A DNA stretch of 64,000 bases, taken from NCBI GenBank assembly GCA_964565645.1, contig CAZMFQ010000004.1:1-64000 (forward strand), given 5' to 3'. The DNA is from JAHIQC01 sp964565645 (GTDB lineage: Bacteria > Actinomycetota > Coriobacteriia > Anaerosomatales > JAHIQC01). Of the stretch, positions 27,422 through 36,231 are shown piece by piece. The notes under the pieces are model-generated. The model was given only the letters and a program-made list of their open reading frames with translations. It had not been told where the DNA came from and did not search any database. A program made the position numbers and the translations under genes. The stretch's first letter is position 1. Every line of letters begins with the position of its first letter.

Positions 27422-28567
27422 CTATCCGAGCGCTCGTCGGACGGCGTCGATCACGCGGTCCTGCTCGTCGGTCCTGAGGTCTGGAAACAACGGGATCGTG
27501 ATCGCGCCGGCGTAGTACTCCTCGGCATTGGGGAAGGCGCCCTCCGTGAAGCCGCGAGCACGGTAGTAGGGCTGCAGGTGGATCGGGATGTAGTGAACGT
27601 TCACACCGATGCCGTGCCCGCGAAGCCGCGCGAACACCTCGCCTCGGACCTCAGGAGCTACTCGGATCACGTAGAGATGGTATGCGGAGAGGTTGCCCTG
27701 GAGGACGACCTGCGTGCCGACGCTCGTGCCTGCGAATGCGGCGTCGTAGCGCCGGGCCCGCTCGTTCCGCGCGGCCACGAACGTGTCGAGTCGGTCCATC
27801 TGACTCGCACCGAGCGCGGCTTGGATGTCGGTCATTCGGTAGTTGTAGCCAAGCTCGAGTTGCTCGTAGTACCAAGCCCCCGGAGCATCGCCATGCATGT
27901 GCACTGGGTCGCGCGTGATCCCGTGACTGCGGAACAGACGAAGCCGCTCGGCCAGGTCGTCGTCATTCGTGAGCACCAGGCCGCCCTCGCCCGTCGTGAT
28001 GAGCTTGACCGGATGGGTGCTCAGTGTCGTCATCTCGCTGAACGCACATGACCCGACGGGCGTATCGCCGTAGCGGCCCCCGAGCGCGTGTGCAGCGTCT
28101 TCGATCAGGGTGAATCCGTAGGTATCAGCCAACTCACGCATGGGGTGCATATCCGCCGAGGAACCGCCGAAGTGCACTGGCACGACCACATCTGGCAGGC
28201 GACCGGCACGCTCGGCATCCTCGAGCTTGTCGGCGAGCGCTTGCGCGCTCATGTTCAGTGTTTCAGGGTCTATGTCGACGAAGTCCACATCGGCGCCTAC
28301 ATAACGACCACAGTTGGCGCTCGCCACGAAACTGATCGGCGACGTCCAGAGAAGGCCACCGCAGCCGAGACCCGCCGCGTGCACGGCAGCATGCAGCGCC
28401 GCCGTGCCGCTGGAGACCGCCACCGCATGCGAGGCTCCGCAGTAGTCCGCGACCTTCGCCTCGAACCGCTCAATCGCCGGGCCTTGTGTGAGCCATTCCG
28501 ATTCGAGCACCTCGACGACCGCCGCAATATCTTCCTGCGAGATCGATTGGCGTCCGTACGGAATCAT
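27422..28567 (-). CDS. pseC: UDP-4-amino-4,6-dideoxy-N-acetyl-altrosamine transaminase
   Basis: 381-residue PLP-dependent aminotransferase of the DegT/DnrJ/EryC1 family. It begins IPYGRQSISQEDIAAVVEV, has the cofactor-contact region AVSSGTAALHAAVHA, and has the Schiff-base lysine in STHPVKLITTGEGG. PseC transfers an amino group from glutamate to C4 of the keto sugar produced by PseB. The gene is 6 nt from pseB and 8 nt from pseG. This pairing with an inverting dehydratase is what separates it from the many related sugar aminotransferases. Confidence 0.92.
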   Translation of the reverse strand: MIPYGRQSISQEDIAAVVEVLESEWLTQGPAIERFEAKVADYCGASHAVAVSSGTAALHAAVHAAGLGCGGLLWTSPISFVASANCGRYVGADVDFVDIDPETLNMSAQALADKLEDAERAGRLPDVVVPVHFGGSSADMHPMRELADTYGFTLIEDAAHALGGRYGDTPVGSCAFSEMTTLSTHPVKLITTGEGGLVLTNDDDLAERLRLFRSHGITRDPVHMHGDAPGAWYYEQLELGYNYRMTDIQAALGASQMDRLDTFVAARNERARRYDAAFAGTSVGTQVVLQGNLSAYHLYVIRVAPEVRGEVFARLRGHGIGVNVHYIPIHLQPYYRARGFTEGAFPNAEEYYAGAITIPLFPDLRTDEQDRVIDAVRRALG

Positions 28568-28573
28568 CGCGAC

Positions 28574-29596
28574 CTACACCCCAAACGTCGGGTCGACGTG
28601 CTGCCTGATGAGCTCCCTCAGTTGCTCGACCGAGAGCCACTCGGTGTTCTTGCCACTGCTGTAGCTGAACCCTGGCTCGCACATAGAGCCACCGAATGTG
28701 CGCATGAACTCCTCCACGTCCCAAAGCGGAATCGAGGGCAGGATGACGTACTTGTCCGCAAGCTCGACCGTCGAGTAGGAGTCCGTCTCGGTGATCATCT
28801 CCTCGTGCAGCTTCTCGCCGGGCCGGATACCCACCACACGCTTCTCGCAGCCGGGGCACACAGCCTCAGCGACATCGGTGATCTTGTAGCTCGGAATCTT
28901 GGGTACGAAGATCTCGCCGCCCCACATGTTCTCGAGTGCGTACATCACGAGTTCGACACCCTCATCGAGCGAGATGTTGAAGCGCGTCATACGCTCGTCG
29001 GTGATCGGCAGGGCACCATCAGAGCGCCTGTTCAGAAAGAACGGGATCACACTCCCGCGCGAACCCATGACGTTGCCGTAACGCACCACTGAGAAGCGGA
29101 CATCATGTGCTCCGCGGAAGTTGTTCGCGGCGGTGAAGAGCTTGTCGCTCGCGAGTTTCGTTGCCCCGTAGAGGTTGATCGGAGCTGCAGCCTTGTCCGT
29201 CGAGAGCGCCACGACCCGTCCAACCCCTCGATCGATGGCGGCCTCTATGACGTTCTGTGCGCCGAGGATGTTCGTCTTGATAGCCTCGAACGGGTTGTAT
29301 TCACAGACTGGGACATGCTTGAGCGCAGCGGCGTGCACGACGGTGTCGATGCCCTCCATCGCACGCGAGAGGCGATCCTTGTCCCGCACATCGCCGATGA
29401 AGAACCTGAGGTTCGGATAGCGGTCCGACGGGAACGACTGAGCCATCTCATACTGCTTCAGTTCATCGCGCGAGTAGATCACGAGACGCCGTATGTTTGG
29501 ATGGCGGTCGAGAACGGCACGTGTGAACGCCTTGCCGAATGAACCCGTACCTCCGGTTATCAACAGTCCACTGTCACTCAACATGGCAACACCCAT
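28574..29596 (-). CDS. pseB: UDP-N-acetylglucosamine 4,6-dehydratase (5-inverting)
   Basis: 340-residue SDR. First step of pseudaminic-acid synthesis: dehydration of UDP-GlcNAc with inversion at C5. It has the NADP site LITGGTGSFGKAF, the region VVHAAALKHVP, and the catalytic SxxxxYGATKLASDKL arrangement. Its close homologue FlaA1 shares AALKHVPVCEYNPFEAIKTN. The start at 29596 or the ATG at 29584 is uncertain; both have weak ribosome-binding sites. It leads the six-gene pse operon, whose genes are at most 8 nt apart or overlap. Confidence 0.93.
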   Translation of the reverse strand: MGVAMLSDSGLLITGGTGSFGKAFTRAVLDRHPNIRRLVIYSRDELKQYEMAQSFPSDRYPNLRFFIGDVRDKDRLSRAMEGIDTVVHAAALKHVPVCEYNPFEAIKTNILGAQNVIEAAIDRGVGRVVALSTDKAAAPINLYGATKLASDKLFTAANNFRGAHDVRFSVVRYGNVMGSRGSVIPFFLNRRSDGALPITDERMTRFNISLDEGVELVMYALENMWGGEIFVPKIPSYKITDVAEAVCPGCEKRVVGIRPGEKLHEEMITETDSYSTVELADKYVILPSIPLWDVEEFMRTFGGSMCEPGFSYSSGKNTEWLSVEQLRELIRQHVDPTFGV

Positions 29597-29668
29597 CTCG
29601 CTTCACGGAGAACATCGGTACCGGCAACGGCCTAGAGTATAGCGGGTCGAATCCAGCCACCCACCGCG

Positions 29669-30757
29669 CTAGAACCCCGCGAGCGGCACGATCCCGCCCG
29701 AGAGCGCCTCGACCACGCGCGCAGAGACGAGCTCGTCCCAGTACGTGGGCGGCTCCCAGTCGCACGGAGCCGCAAGCGCCTCGTCGAGCGCGTCGAGGAT
29801 CTCGCGCTTGCCCGGCTGCACGAGCCGGTTCGCCCCGACCTCGACTGTGACGCCGCGCTCGGTGTTGCGCCGCACGGTCACGCACGGTGTGCCGAGCATG
29901 CACGACTCCTCCTGCACGCCGCCTGAGTCGGTCACCACTCCGGCCGCACCAAGCTGCAGGGACAACATGTCGAGGTAGCCCACCGGATCGATCGCGCGGA
30001 CGTTCGAACCCGCGAGCCCGATCCCATACTCCTGGAGCAGCGGCCGCGTACGCGGATGCACCGGCATGATGACGGGCAGCGGAGCCGAGGAGAGTGCCGC
30101 CACGATCTCGCCCAGGTTCTCGGGATGGTCGGTGTTCTCGGGCCGGTGGATCGTGGCGAGCAGGTAGTCTCCCGCCTCGAACCCATACGCCGCGGACGCG
30201 TCGCGCGCAGCTACGTGCTCGCGGTTGCGCAGCAGCGACTCGGCCATGATGTTGCCCACCAGGTGCACGCGCGCGGGGTCTACAGCCTCGCGTGTGAGGT
30301 TCTCGACCGCATCGGCCCCCGGAGCAAGATGCATCGCCGACAACTGGTCGGCAACGAGGCGGTTCACTTCCTCGGGCATCGACATGTCGAACGAACGCAG
30401 TCCTGCCTCAAGGTGCACCACGGGCACACCCACCTTCACCGCCGCGAGTGCTCCCGCTAGCGTGGAGTTCACATCACCCACCACGATGACCGCGTCGGGC
30501 TTCTCCTCGGCGAAAAGGGACTCCAAACGAATCATCGCCGTGCCGGTCTGTACCGCGTGCGTGCCGGAGCCGACGTCGAGGTACCATCGCGGCTCGGGCA
30601 GCGACAGATCGCGAAAGAACACGTCGGACATGATGCTGTCGTAGTGCTGGCCCGTGTGCACGAGCGCGGCGTCGTGCCCCGCCTGCGCGAGCGCCGGCAT
30701 GAGCGGCCCGACCTTGATGAAGTTGGGGCGGGCGCCTATCACGACGATGATACGCAT
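29669..30757 (-). CDS. wecB: UDP-N-acetylglucosamine 2-epimerase (non-hydrolysing)
   Basis: 362 residues, GT-B fold. Interconverts UDP-GlcNAc and UDP-ManNAc for surface polymer synthesis. Characteristic segments are VIGARPNFIKVGPLMPAL at the N-terminus, LVHTGQHYDSIMSDVFF, VVHLEAGLRS, and VTDSGGVQEESCMLGTPC near the C-terminus with the UDP-binding Glu. ATG 30757 is chosen (AAGG, 5-nt spacing); an in-frame GTG is two codons upstream. It is on the same strand as pseB with a 72-nt gap, so it may head the same transcript. Both enzymes draw on UDP-GlcNAc. Confidence 0.93.
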   Translation of the reverse strand: MRIIVVIGARPNFIKVGPLMPALAQAGHDAALVHTGQHYDSIMSDVFFRDLSLPEPRWYLDVGSGTHAVQTGTAMIRLESLFAEEKPDAVIVVGDVNSTLAGALAAVKVGVPVVHLEAGLRSFDMSMPEEVNRLVADQLSAMHLAPGADAVENLTREAVDPARVHLVGNIMAESLLRNREHVAARDASAAYGFEAGDYLLATIHRPENTDHPENLGEIVAALSSAPLPVIMPVHPRTRPLLQEYGIGLAGSNVRAIDPVGYLDMLSLQLGAAGVVTDSGGVQEESCMLGTPCVTVRRNTERGVTVEVGANRLVQPGKREILDALDEALAAPCDWEPPTYWDELVSARVVEALSGGIVPLAGF

Positions 30758-30901
30758 GAGCACCTTCCGTGGGACGGTCAGGACTGCGGCCTGCGCAATA
30801 CATTACCGCACCATCCACCGAAGCGGCGCGTTACCACCAAGGGCCGTCGATACGTTTCCTCTGATACACTCGACGTCGTCGCACACGAGGTTGGGGAGCA
30901 C

Positions 30902-32125
30902 ATGTACGACGCGGTATTGCTGGTCGCAGGCGCGGTCGTGGGATATCTCGTCAACGAGCTGTTCCAGTGGGGGCGCCGCGCCTGGAGCACACGCTCCAGC
31001 GAACGCAAGATCGCCCGACGCCGGGCGCTCATGGAGGGTGGCGCCGTCACCACCTGGCTGCTGGGCTACTACGAGCAGAAGGGTGTCGGCGATGAACTCT
31101 ACCGATGCCGCATCGGCAAGACCGAAGCGACGCTGCCGTTCCTTACGCGACCCGAGTGGCAGAACAACGCGATCATCGCACCCGACGATGACGACATCCT
31201 CGATCCGGCCCCGCACGGGCGACGCCACTTCCCCGTCGACGAGAAGATCATCAAGCGGCGCGAGGCGCTCGGCCAGACGCTCTTCGACGACCCGACGCTC
31301 TATCTCGACGAGGTGACCATCGGACCGGATGGCACTCCTCGCATCTTGTACGGCGTCTGCCGCTACTTCCAGATGGTAACGGCACTGGCGGCCCTCGAAG
31401 AAGAGACCTTCGCGGAGGTGGCGCGTCCCCGCTTCCATAAGACGCCGATCAGGGACCGCGCGCTCGCCACACTGGCCGAAGCCGAGCAGGCGACGCTCAA
31501 GCCGCTCTCGGTGGGATGCACGGCCGCGCTCGCCGTCCGCACGGAGCACGGATACGACCTACTCATACAGTCCCGCTCGCATGCGACCGTGACCTATGGC
31601 GGGACACGTGCCGTCATTCCGAACTTCGGCCTCGCCCCCGTCCCGGATTCCGCGGCTCGCGAGATCGGGCCGTTCTTCTACAACTACGTGAAGGAGTACT
31701 GCGAGGAGCTCTTTGACTTCGAGGACCTCATCGCGCTTGGCTCCACGAAACGCACGGACCCCCTGTGGTTCCTTGAGCTTGAACCCGCACGCGAACTGCT
31801 GGACCTCCACACACGCGGCCTGTTCACGCTCGAGCGCCTCGGTTTCGGCATGGACGGCATGAACGGGGTCACCAGCATCGCGCTACTGGCGCGCATCGAG
31901 GACCCTGAGGCCGGTCGTCGGCTCAAGAAGAGCATCATCGCGAACTGGGAGGTGAGCCACCCGACGGACAGCCAGGACGCCGTGCTCTTCGTCGACGCGT
32001 TCGACGACCGCCTTGCGCAGTGGCTCGAAGACGGCGGTTACCAGTACGGCAGCGCCTTCACCATCTCCTTGGCCCAGGCGCGACTGAAAGACCTGCTCGC
32101 AACAGACGAGGGAGAAACGTCGTGA
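30902..32125 (+). CDS. Membrane-anchored protein with a degenerate Nudix-like domain, function unknown
   Basis: 407 residues from ATG 30902 (GGGGAG upstream). Residues about 4-22 form one hydrophobic anchor (VLLVAGAVVGYLVNEL) followed by a basic stretch, so the bulk is probably cytoplasmic. The middle has a segment reminiscent of a Nudix hydrolase: AALAVRTEHGYDLLIQ, then TRAVIPNFGLAPV and, about 20 residues on, VKEYCEELF, which resembles the Nudix RE-x2-EE helix, but the leading glycine spacing is abnormal. It ends in a GTGA overlap with a methyltransferase gene, so the two are co-translated. No specific reaction can be assigned. Confidence 0.6.
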   Translation: MYDAVLLVAGAVVGYLVNELFQWGRRAWSTRSSERKIARRRALMEGGAVTTWLLGYYEQKGVGDELYRCRIGKTEATLPFLTRPEWQNNAIIAPDDDDILDPAPHGRRHFPVDEKIIKRREALGQTLFDDPTLYLDEVTIGPDGTPRILYGVCRYFQMVTALAALEEETFAEVARPRFHKTPIRDRALATLAEAEQATLKPLSVGCTAALAVRTEHGYDLLIQSRSHATVTYGGTRAVIPNFGLAPVPDSAAREIGPFFYNYVKEYCEELFDFEDLIALGSTKRTDPLWFLELEPARELLDLHTRGLFTLERLGFGMDGMNGVTSIALLARIEDPEAGRRLKKSIIANWEVSHPTDSQDAVLFVDAFDDRLAQWLEDGGYQYGSAFTISLAQARLKDLLATDEGETS

Positions 32126-32853
32126 TCGAGTTCGACAGCACCGAGTACTGGCTAGAGACCACGTGGGACCGATACAGCGAACTGGATACCGTCCCCCTTC
32201 CGGTACGCGAGGAATGGCTCAGACAGGAGCGACTGACGGCGGAGGCGGTTGCCGAGCACGCGACCGGGATCGATCGCCCGCGCATCCTTGACGTCGCGTG
32301 CGGCACCGGCCGACTCGCGGCGGCCGCACTCGACGCGCTCGGGCGACCGGCAGACCTGACGATGTGGGACCTCAACCCCGAGACACTGCGCAAGACGCGT
32401 GAGTACCTCGCGGATCGTGAAGGCATCGAGTACGTGCAAGGCGACGCATACGAGGTGCACACGCGCTTTCCGGGGACCGTCGATATCGTCATGTGCATGG
32501 ACTTCCTGCACCACGTCTCGGACCTCCCGCGCCTGCTTGCCGGGATCCGCGGCTCGTTGAGACCAGGAGGTCATCTGGTCTCGAACGCGTTCGTGGATCG
32601 GCGTTTCGAGGAGTACGACGTCCTCAAGTACGGCCACGTCAAGTCGACCCTGCGAAAGCTCGGCCGCAAGGTCGGACCGACCCTGCATCGCATCGCCCCG
32701 GGTCCTATGGGCGCCTGGATCCGGCGCGTGGGCATGGCGCGCATCGATGCCTTAGACGTCTCGGACCTCGAAGCCCACCTCTCCTCGGCGGGCTTCTCGA
32801 TCCGCCGGTGTGAGCAGGGCTACTACTACTGGTTCGTCGCCGAAGCGGTCTGA
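32122..32853 (+). CDS. Class I SAM-dependent methyltransferase
   Basis: 243 residues, Methyltransf_11/25-like. Motif I is ILDVACGTGRLAAAAL; the acidic residue of motif II lies in MWDLNPETL; motif IV is VDIVMCMDFLHHVSD, followed by LRPGGHLVSNAF. The GTG start lies in a 4-nt GTGA overlap with the Nudix-like gene and has GGGAG 8 nt upstream. The substrate is unknown; small metabolites or glycan residues are both possible given the surrounding genes. It converges on galU with only 9 nt between the stops. Confidence 0.85.
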   Translation: MIEFDSTEYWLETTWDRYSELDTVPLPVREEWLRQERLTAEAVAEHATGIDRPRILDVACGTGRLAAAALDALGRPADLTMWDLNPETLRKTREYLADREGIEYVQGDAYEVHTRFPGTVDIVMCMDFLHHVSDLPRLLAGIRGSLRPGGHLVSNAFVDRRFEEYDVLKYGHVKSTLRKLGRKVGPTLHRIAPGPMGAWIRRVGMARIDALDVSDLEAHLSSAGFSIRRCEQGYYYWFVAEAV

Positions 32854-32862
32854 CGAACGCCG

Positions 32863-33726
32863 CTAACCGACGCTGCCGAGCACTCGGTTGAGCATCTCAC
32901 GGATGTCCGGTCCCTGGTCCGCATCCGACAGCGCCAGCGCGACATTGGCCTCCAGCCACGCGAGCACATTGCCCGTGTCGTAGCCCTGGCCGTCGACCAC
33001 GACCGCGTACACCGGCTCGTGTTTGACGAGCTCCCGCACCGCATCCGTCAGCTGGATCTCGCCGCCATAGCCGGGCTCGATCTTGGGCAGCAGGTCCTGG
33101 ATGGTCGGCGTCAGCAGATACCTGCCAAAGAGCGCCATCTGTGAGGGCGCCTCGTTGAGCGACGGCTTCTCGATCAGGTCGGAGACCTTCCACACGCCGG
33201 GCTCGACCTCCTCCCCCGCGATGATGCCGTAGCGGGAGACCATGTGACGTTCGACGTTGGTGACCGCCACGACCGACGCTCCGTACTTGTCGTAGGCAGC
33301 CTTGAGTCGGGGAAGGCAATCGTTCCCGGGCACGAGCACGTCGCCGAGCATCACGTAGAACGGCTCCCCGTCGGACACGAACGGCGCCCCGCACATGACC
33401 GCGTGGCCGAGGCCCCGCGGCTTCTTCTGGCGCACGTAGAACACCTCGGCGATCTCGGAGATGTTGCGGACCTCGCGCAGTTTCGCGGTGTTGCCCGCGC
33501 GCTCGAGCAGGTCCTCGAGCTCGATCGAGCGGTCGAAGTGGTCCTCGATGGCGCGCTTGCCCCGTCCGGTGATGATGAGGATGTCGTCGGCTCCGGCCGC
33601 AGCGGCCTCCTCGACCACGTACTGGATCACCGGCTTGTCGACGATCGGCAGCATCTCTTTGGGCTGCGACTTGGTGACCGGAAGGAACCGGGTACCCAGA
33701 CCCGCGGCAGGAATGATGGCCTTCAT
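32863..33726 (-). CDS. galU: UTP-glucose-1-phosphate uridylyltransferase
   Basis: 287 residues. Makes UDP-glucose, the donor for many surface glycans. The N-terminus has the pyrophosphorylase motif IIPAAGLGTRFLPVTKSQ, followed by PKEMLPIVDKPVIQYVVEE. Other diagnostic segments are GLGHAVMCGAPF, MLGDVLVP and LIEKPSLNEAPSQMALFGRY with the sugar-phosphate-binding lysine. ATG 33726 is the only start that begins right at the fold; the GGAGAGG upstream is 13 nt away, further than usual. It ends the surface-glycan locus. Confidence 0.95.
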   Translation of the reverse strand: MKAIIPAAGLGTRFLPVTKSQPKEMLPIVDKPVIQYVVEEAAAAGADDILIITGRGKRAIEDHFDRSIELEDLLERAGNTAKLREVRNISEIAEVFYVRQKKPRGLGHAVMCGAPFVSDGEPFYVMLGDVLVPGNDCLPRLKAAYDKYGASVVAVTNVERHMVSRYGIIAGEEVEPGVWKVSDLIEKPSLNEAPSQMALFGRYLLTPTIQDLLPKIEPGYGGEIQLTDAVRELVKHEPVYAVVVDGQGYDTGNVLAWLEANVALALSDADQGPDIREMLNRVLGSVG

Positions 33727-33835
33727 GTTCGGTTCGACACCTCTCCGCAAACGACGTTGACGAGCGACTCGCCTATACTAGCCCACCTCAGGACGCACCG
33801 ACCGGCCTTTGGGCCGCGTTCGGACGCATCGGCGA

Positions 33836-36157
33836 CTACTCCACAGCGGCCGAGGCCGCATCCCGCACTGTCTGGCTCAGCGCGGAAGGCCCGCCGTAGA
33901 ACGTGATGGTGGTGATTGCCGCGCTGTTTGTCGTCAGCGCGTCTTGCGCGGCCGGACTCAAGGTTGCCGACTTCGTGAGCAGCATCACCGACCCCGCCCT
34001 ACCCTGCAGCACGCCACCGGCCAAGGCATCGGGGAACTTCTCGCCCGTCGTGAGCCCGACCCGGTTCCAGCCGAGCCCCGCGTCAGTCACCCCATAGGAG
34101 GCGACGTCGACCGCGGTGGCGTAACGATCCGCCCCGCTCAATCGCTCGACGGCCCCGGCCCCGAGTTCGTCATCCAAGTAGGTCTCGACCGAGGCCGGAA
34201 CGGCACCGGTGCCACCCAGCAGCACAGCATGGGTCACCGCAGCCATGGCGGTCTTCGTACCCGGGGAAAGGCCCTGTGTGGGGCTGGACAAGAACAAGGG
34301 CCAGCCGTTGGCAGCCGCCAACGGTGCCGCCGCCAGAGCGTCGGGGTAGTTGCCGCCCGTTGCGACGAACGCCACGCCGTCGTAGTACCCCTTCTCGAAG
34401 ATGACCCGCTGCGCGATCTTGTCAGCCGTCACGTAGCGGTCCGCGCCTTCGATGCGCTCGACGTTGTACTCCGAAAGCCGATCGATGAGCACCGCCTCCA
34501 CCTCGGGCCCGACCGCACTGTCACCGCCCAGGATGATTGCGTTGTTCGCGCCGAGCCGAGACATCTCGTCGAGCACCGCCTGCGATATGGAATGGGTGTC
34601 CACGAGCAACACAGGCCCATCGAGTACACCGGCGAGCGCCACGCCGCCGAGCGCGTCAGGCCAGTTGCGGCCCGTGGCGATGATGACGCTGCGAGTGCTC
34701 GAGGGCTCGAGGCCATCGGGGAAGGCCTTCTTTGAGACATCGATCGCAGTCTGATATCGGTCGTCCCCCGAGACCGAGACCGACGGCACGGAGTCGCCGA
34801 CCATGTCGTGCACATACACGTCCGTGTAGCCGTTGGAGTCGTTGAGCAGGGTGTGGGAATCCGTGTCGAACGCAACGAACCGACCATTCGCTGAGATCAG
34901 ACTCTGCCCCCAGCAGTTGTCGTTGCCTTGCCGACCTCCGGTGCTCACGCTCACCATGCTCGTCGTCCCCGCTTGCCGATCGCGTACGAACACGTCGGAC
35001 ATGCCGTTCACGTCGGCCGCGACCAGGTTCGGGGCATCAGAGCGAAACGCCACGTATCGACCGTCGGCAGACACAGTGGGCCTGAGGTAGTCCTCGGTCC
35101 ACGAAGACACCGAGACCTGCTGCTCGTCTGAGCTCACGTTGACTCGCTCGGTCACTCCAAGCGTGCGATCCCGGATGAACACATCGCTGTGACCGTTGTT
35201 GTCAGCAGCAACGAGGCTGGTGGCCTCCGACGAGAACGCCACGAATCGACCATCGCTCGATACCGAGGCGGCCAGACTGTCGCCCAGCACCTGAGCCTCC
35301 GAGTCGCTGAGGCTCACACGGTCGGTCGCGAGGGTCACGAGCGATCGGATGAACACGTCGGACTTGGCGTTGGTGTCGCCGGACACGAGGTTCGTCGCTG
35401 TCGACTGGTACACGACCCACTGCCCGTCACCCGAGATCGTGGGCCAGTTGGACTCGTTGTTCCCGATGACCCCGCCGGGGCCCCTGCTGATGAGCAGCGT
35501 GGTTCCCGTCTGGCGGTCGTGAACGAACACGTCCCGATACCCGTTCACGTCGCCTGTGACGAGATCACTGGCCGAGGAGGCGAACGCCACGTACCGGCCG
35601 TCGGCAGAGATCGACGGGTATGTGCTCGTGTTCGACGCCTGTCCCCCGTCAGTGCGCACGCTCACACGCGTCGTCGTGCCGGCCTGCCTGTCGCGTACGA
35701 AGATGTCACGACGCAGGTTCGTGTCGCCTGTGACCAGGTTCGTCGCCTCCGAGTAGAACGCGACGTACCTACCGTCGCTCGAGATGGAAGGCCCACCGCT
35801 GTACCCGTTCGAAGCCGACTCGTCGTCGGCCACGCTCACGATCTCGGTCGTGCCGCTGAGGGTGTCTCGGATGAAGACATCAGCCTCGTTGTTGCTATCG
35901 GAACTCACGAGATTCGTGGCGTACGAAGTGAACGCGACGAATCTCCCGTCCGACGATATGGCGGGGTCCTGTGATCGGTCGTTGCCTTCGGCCTCAGTGT
36001 CCGAGATGCTCGCACGATCGGTCGTTCCGGCCCAGCCGGCGTCGACACGGGCCGGGGTACAGAGTGCCATCGTGAGCGCAAGCGCGAGAGACACCGCCAG
36101 GCCGCAATGGACTATCGAAGGCCACCTTCCGTACATGACACTGCGATGCGATGACAT
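33836..36157 (-). CDS. Secreted PD40 beta-propeller protein with three CW_binding_2 repeats
   Basis: 773 residues. ATG 36157 follows GGGGAG. A signal peptide (hydrophobic LAVSLALALTMALC) is followed by seven tandem TolB/PD40 repeats of about 45 residues, each with a core like SSDGRFVAFTSYATNLV and ending in DVFIRD; seven repeats would close one seven-bladed propeller. The C-terminal 300 residues hold three cell-wall-binding repeats of the CW_binding_2 type, recognised by IATGRNWPDALGG, VATGGNYPDALAA and TTGEKFPDALAG together with ILGGDSAVG-like ends. Such triplets anchor proteins non-covalently to the Gram-positive wall in clostridia and related bacteria. The ligand of the propeller is unknown. 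Confidence 0.9.
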   Translation of the reverse strand: MSSHRSVMYGRWPSIVHCGLAVSLALALTMALCTPARVDAGWAGTTDRASISDTEAEGNDRSQDPAISSDGRFVAFTSYATNLVSSDSNNEADVFIRDTLSGTTEIVSVADDESASNGYSGGPSISSDGRYVAFYSEATNLVTGDTNLRRDIFVRDRQAGTTTRVSVRTDGGQASNTSTYPSISADGRYVAFASSASDLVTGDVNGYRDVFVHDRQTGTTLLISRGPGGVIGNNESNWPTISGDGQWVVYQSTATNLVSGDTNAKSDVFIRSLVTLATDRVSLSDSEAQVLGDSLAASVSSDGRFVAFSSEATSLVAADNNGHSDVFIRDRTLGVTERVNVSSDEQQVSVSSWTEDYLRPTVSADGRYVAFRSDAPNLVAADVNGMSDVFVRDRQAGTTSMVSVSTGGRQGNDNCWGQSLISANGRFVAFDTDSHTLLNDSNGYTDVYVHDMVGDSVPSVSVSGDDRYQTAIDVSKKAFPDGLEPSSTRSVIIATGRNWPDALGGVALAGVLDGPVLLVDTHSISQAVLDEMSRLGANNAIILGGDSAVGPEVEAVLIDRLSEYNVERIEGADRYVTADKIAQRVIFEKGYYDGVAFVATGGNYPDALAAAPLAAANGWPLFLSSPTQGLSPGTKTAMAAVTHAVLLGGTGAVPASVETYLDDELGAGAVERLSGADRYATAVDVASYGVTDAGLGWNRVGLTTGEKFPDALAGGVLQGRAGSVMLLTKSATLSPAAQDALTTNSAAITTITFYGGPSALSQTVRDAASAAVE

Positions 36158-36231
36158 GCGTTTCTCCCCTCAAGATGGTCACCCGATCACCGACCCGAAC
36201 CCCATCGGGCCGACCACGCCCTACCCTGCGA

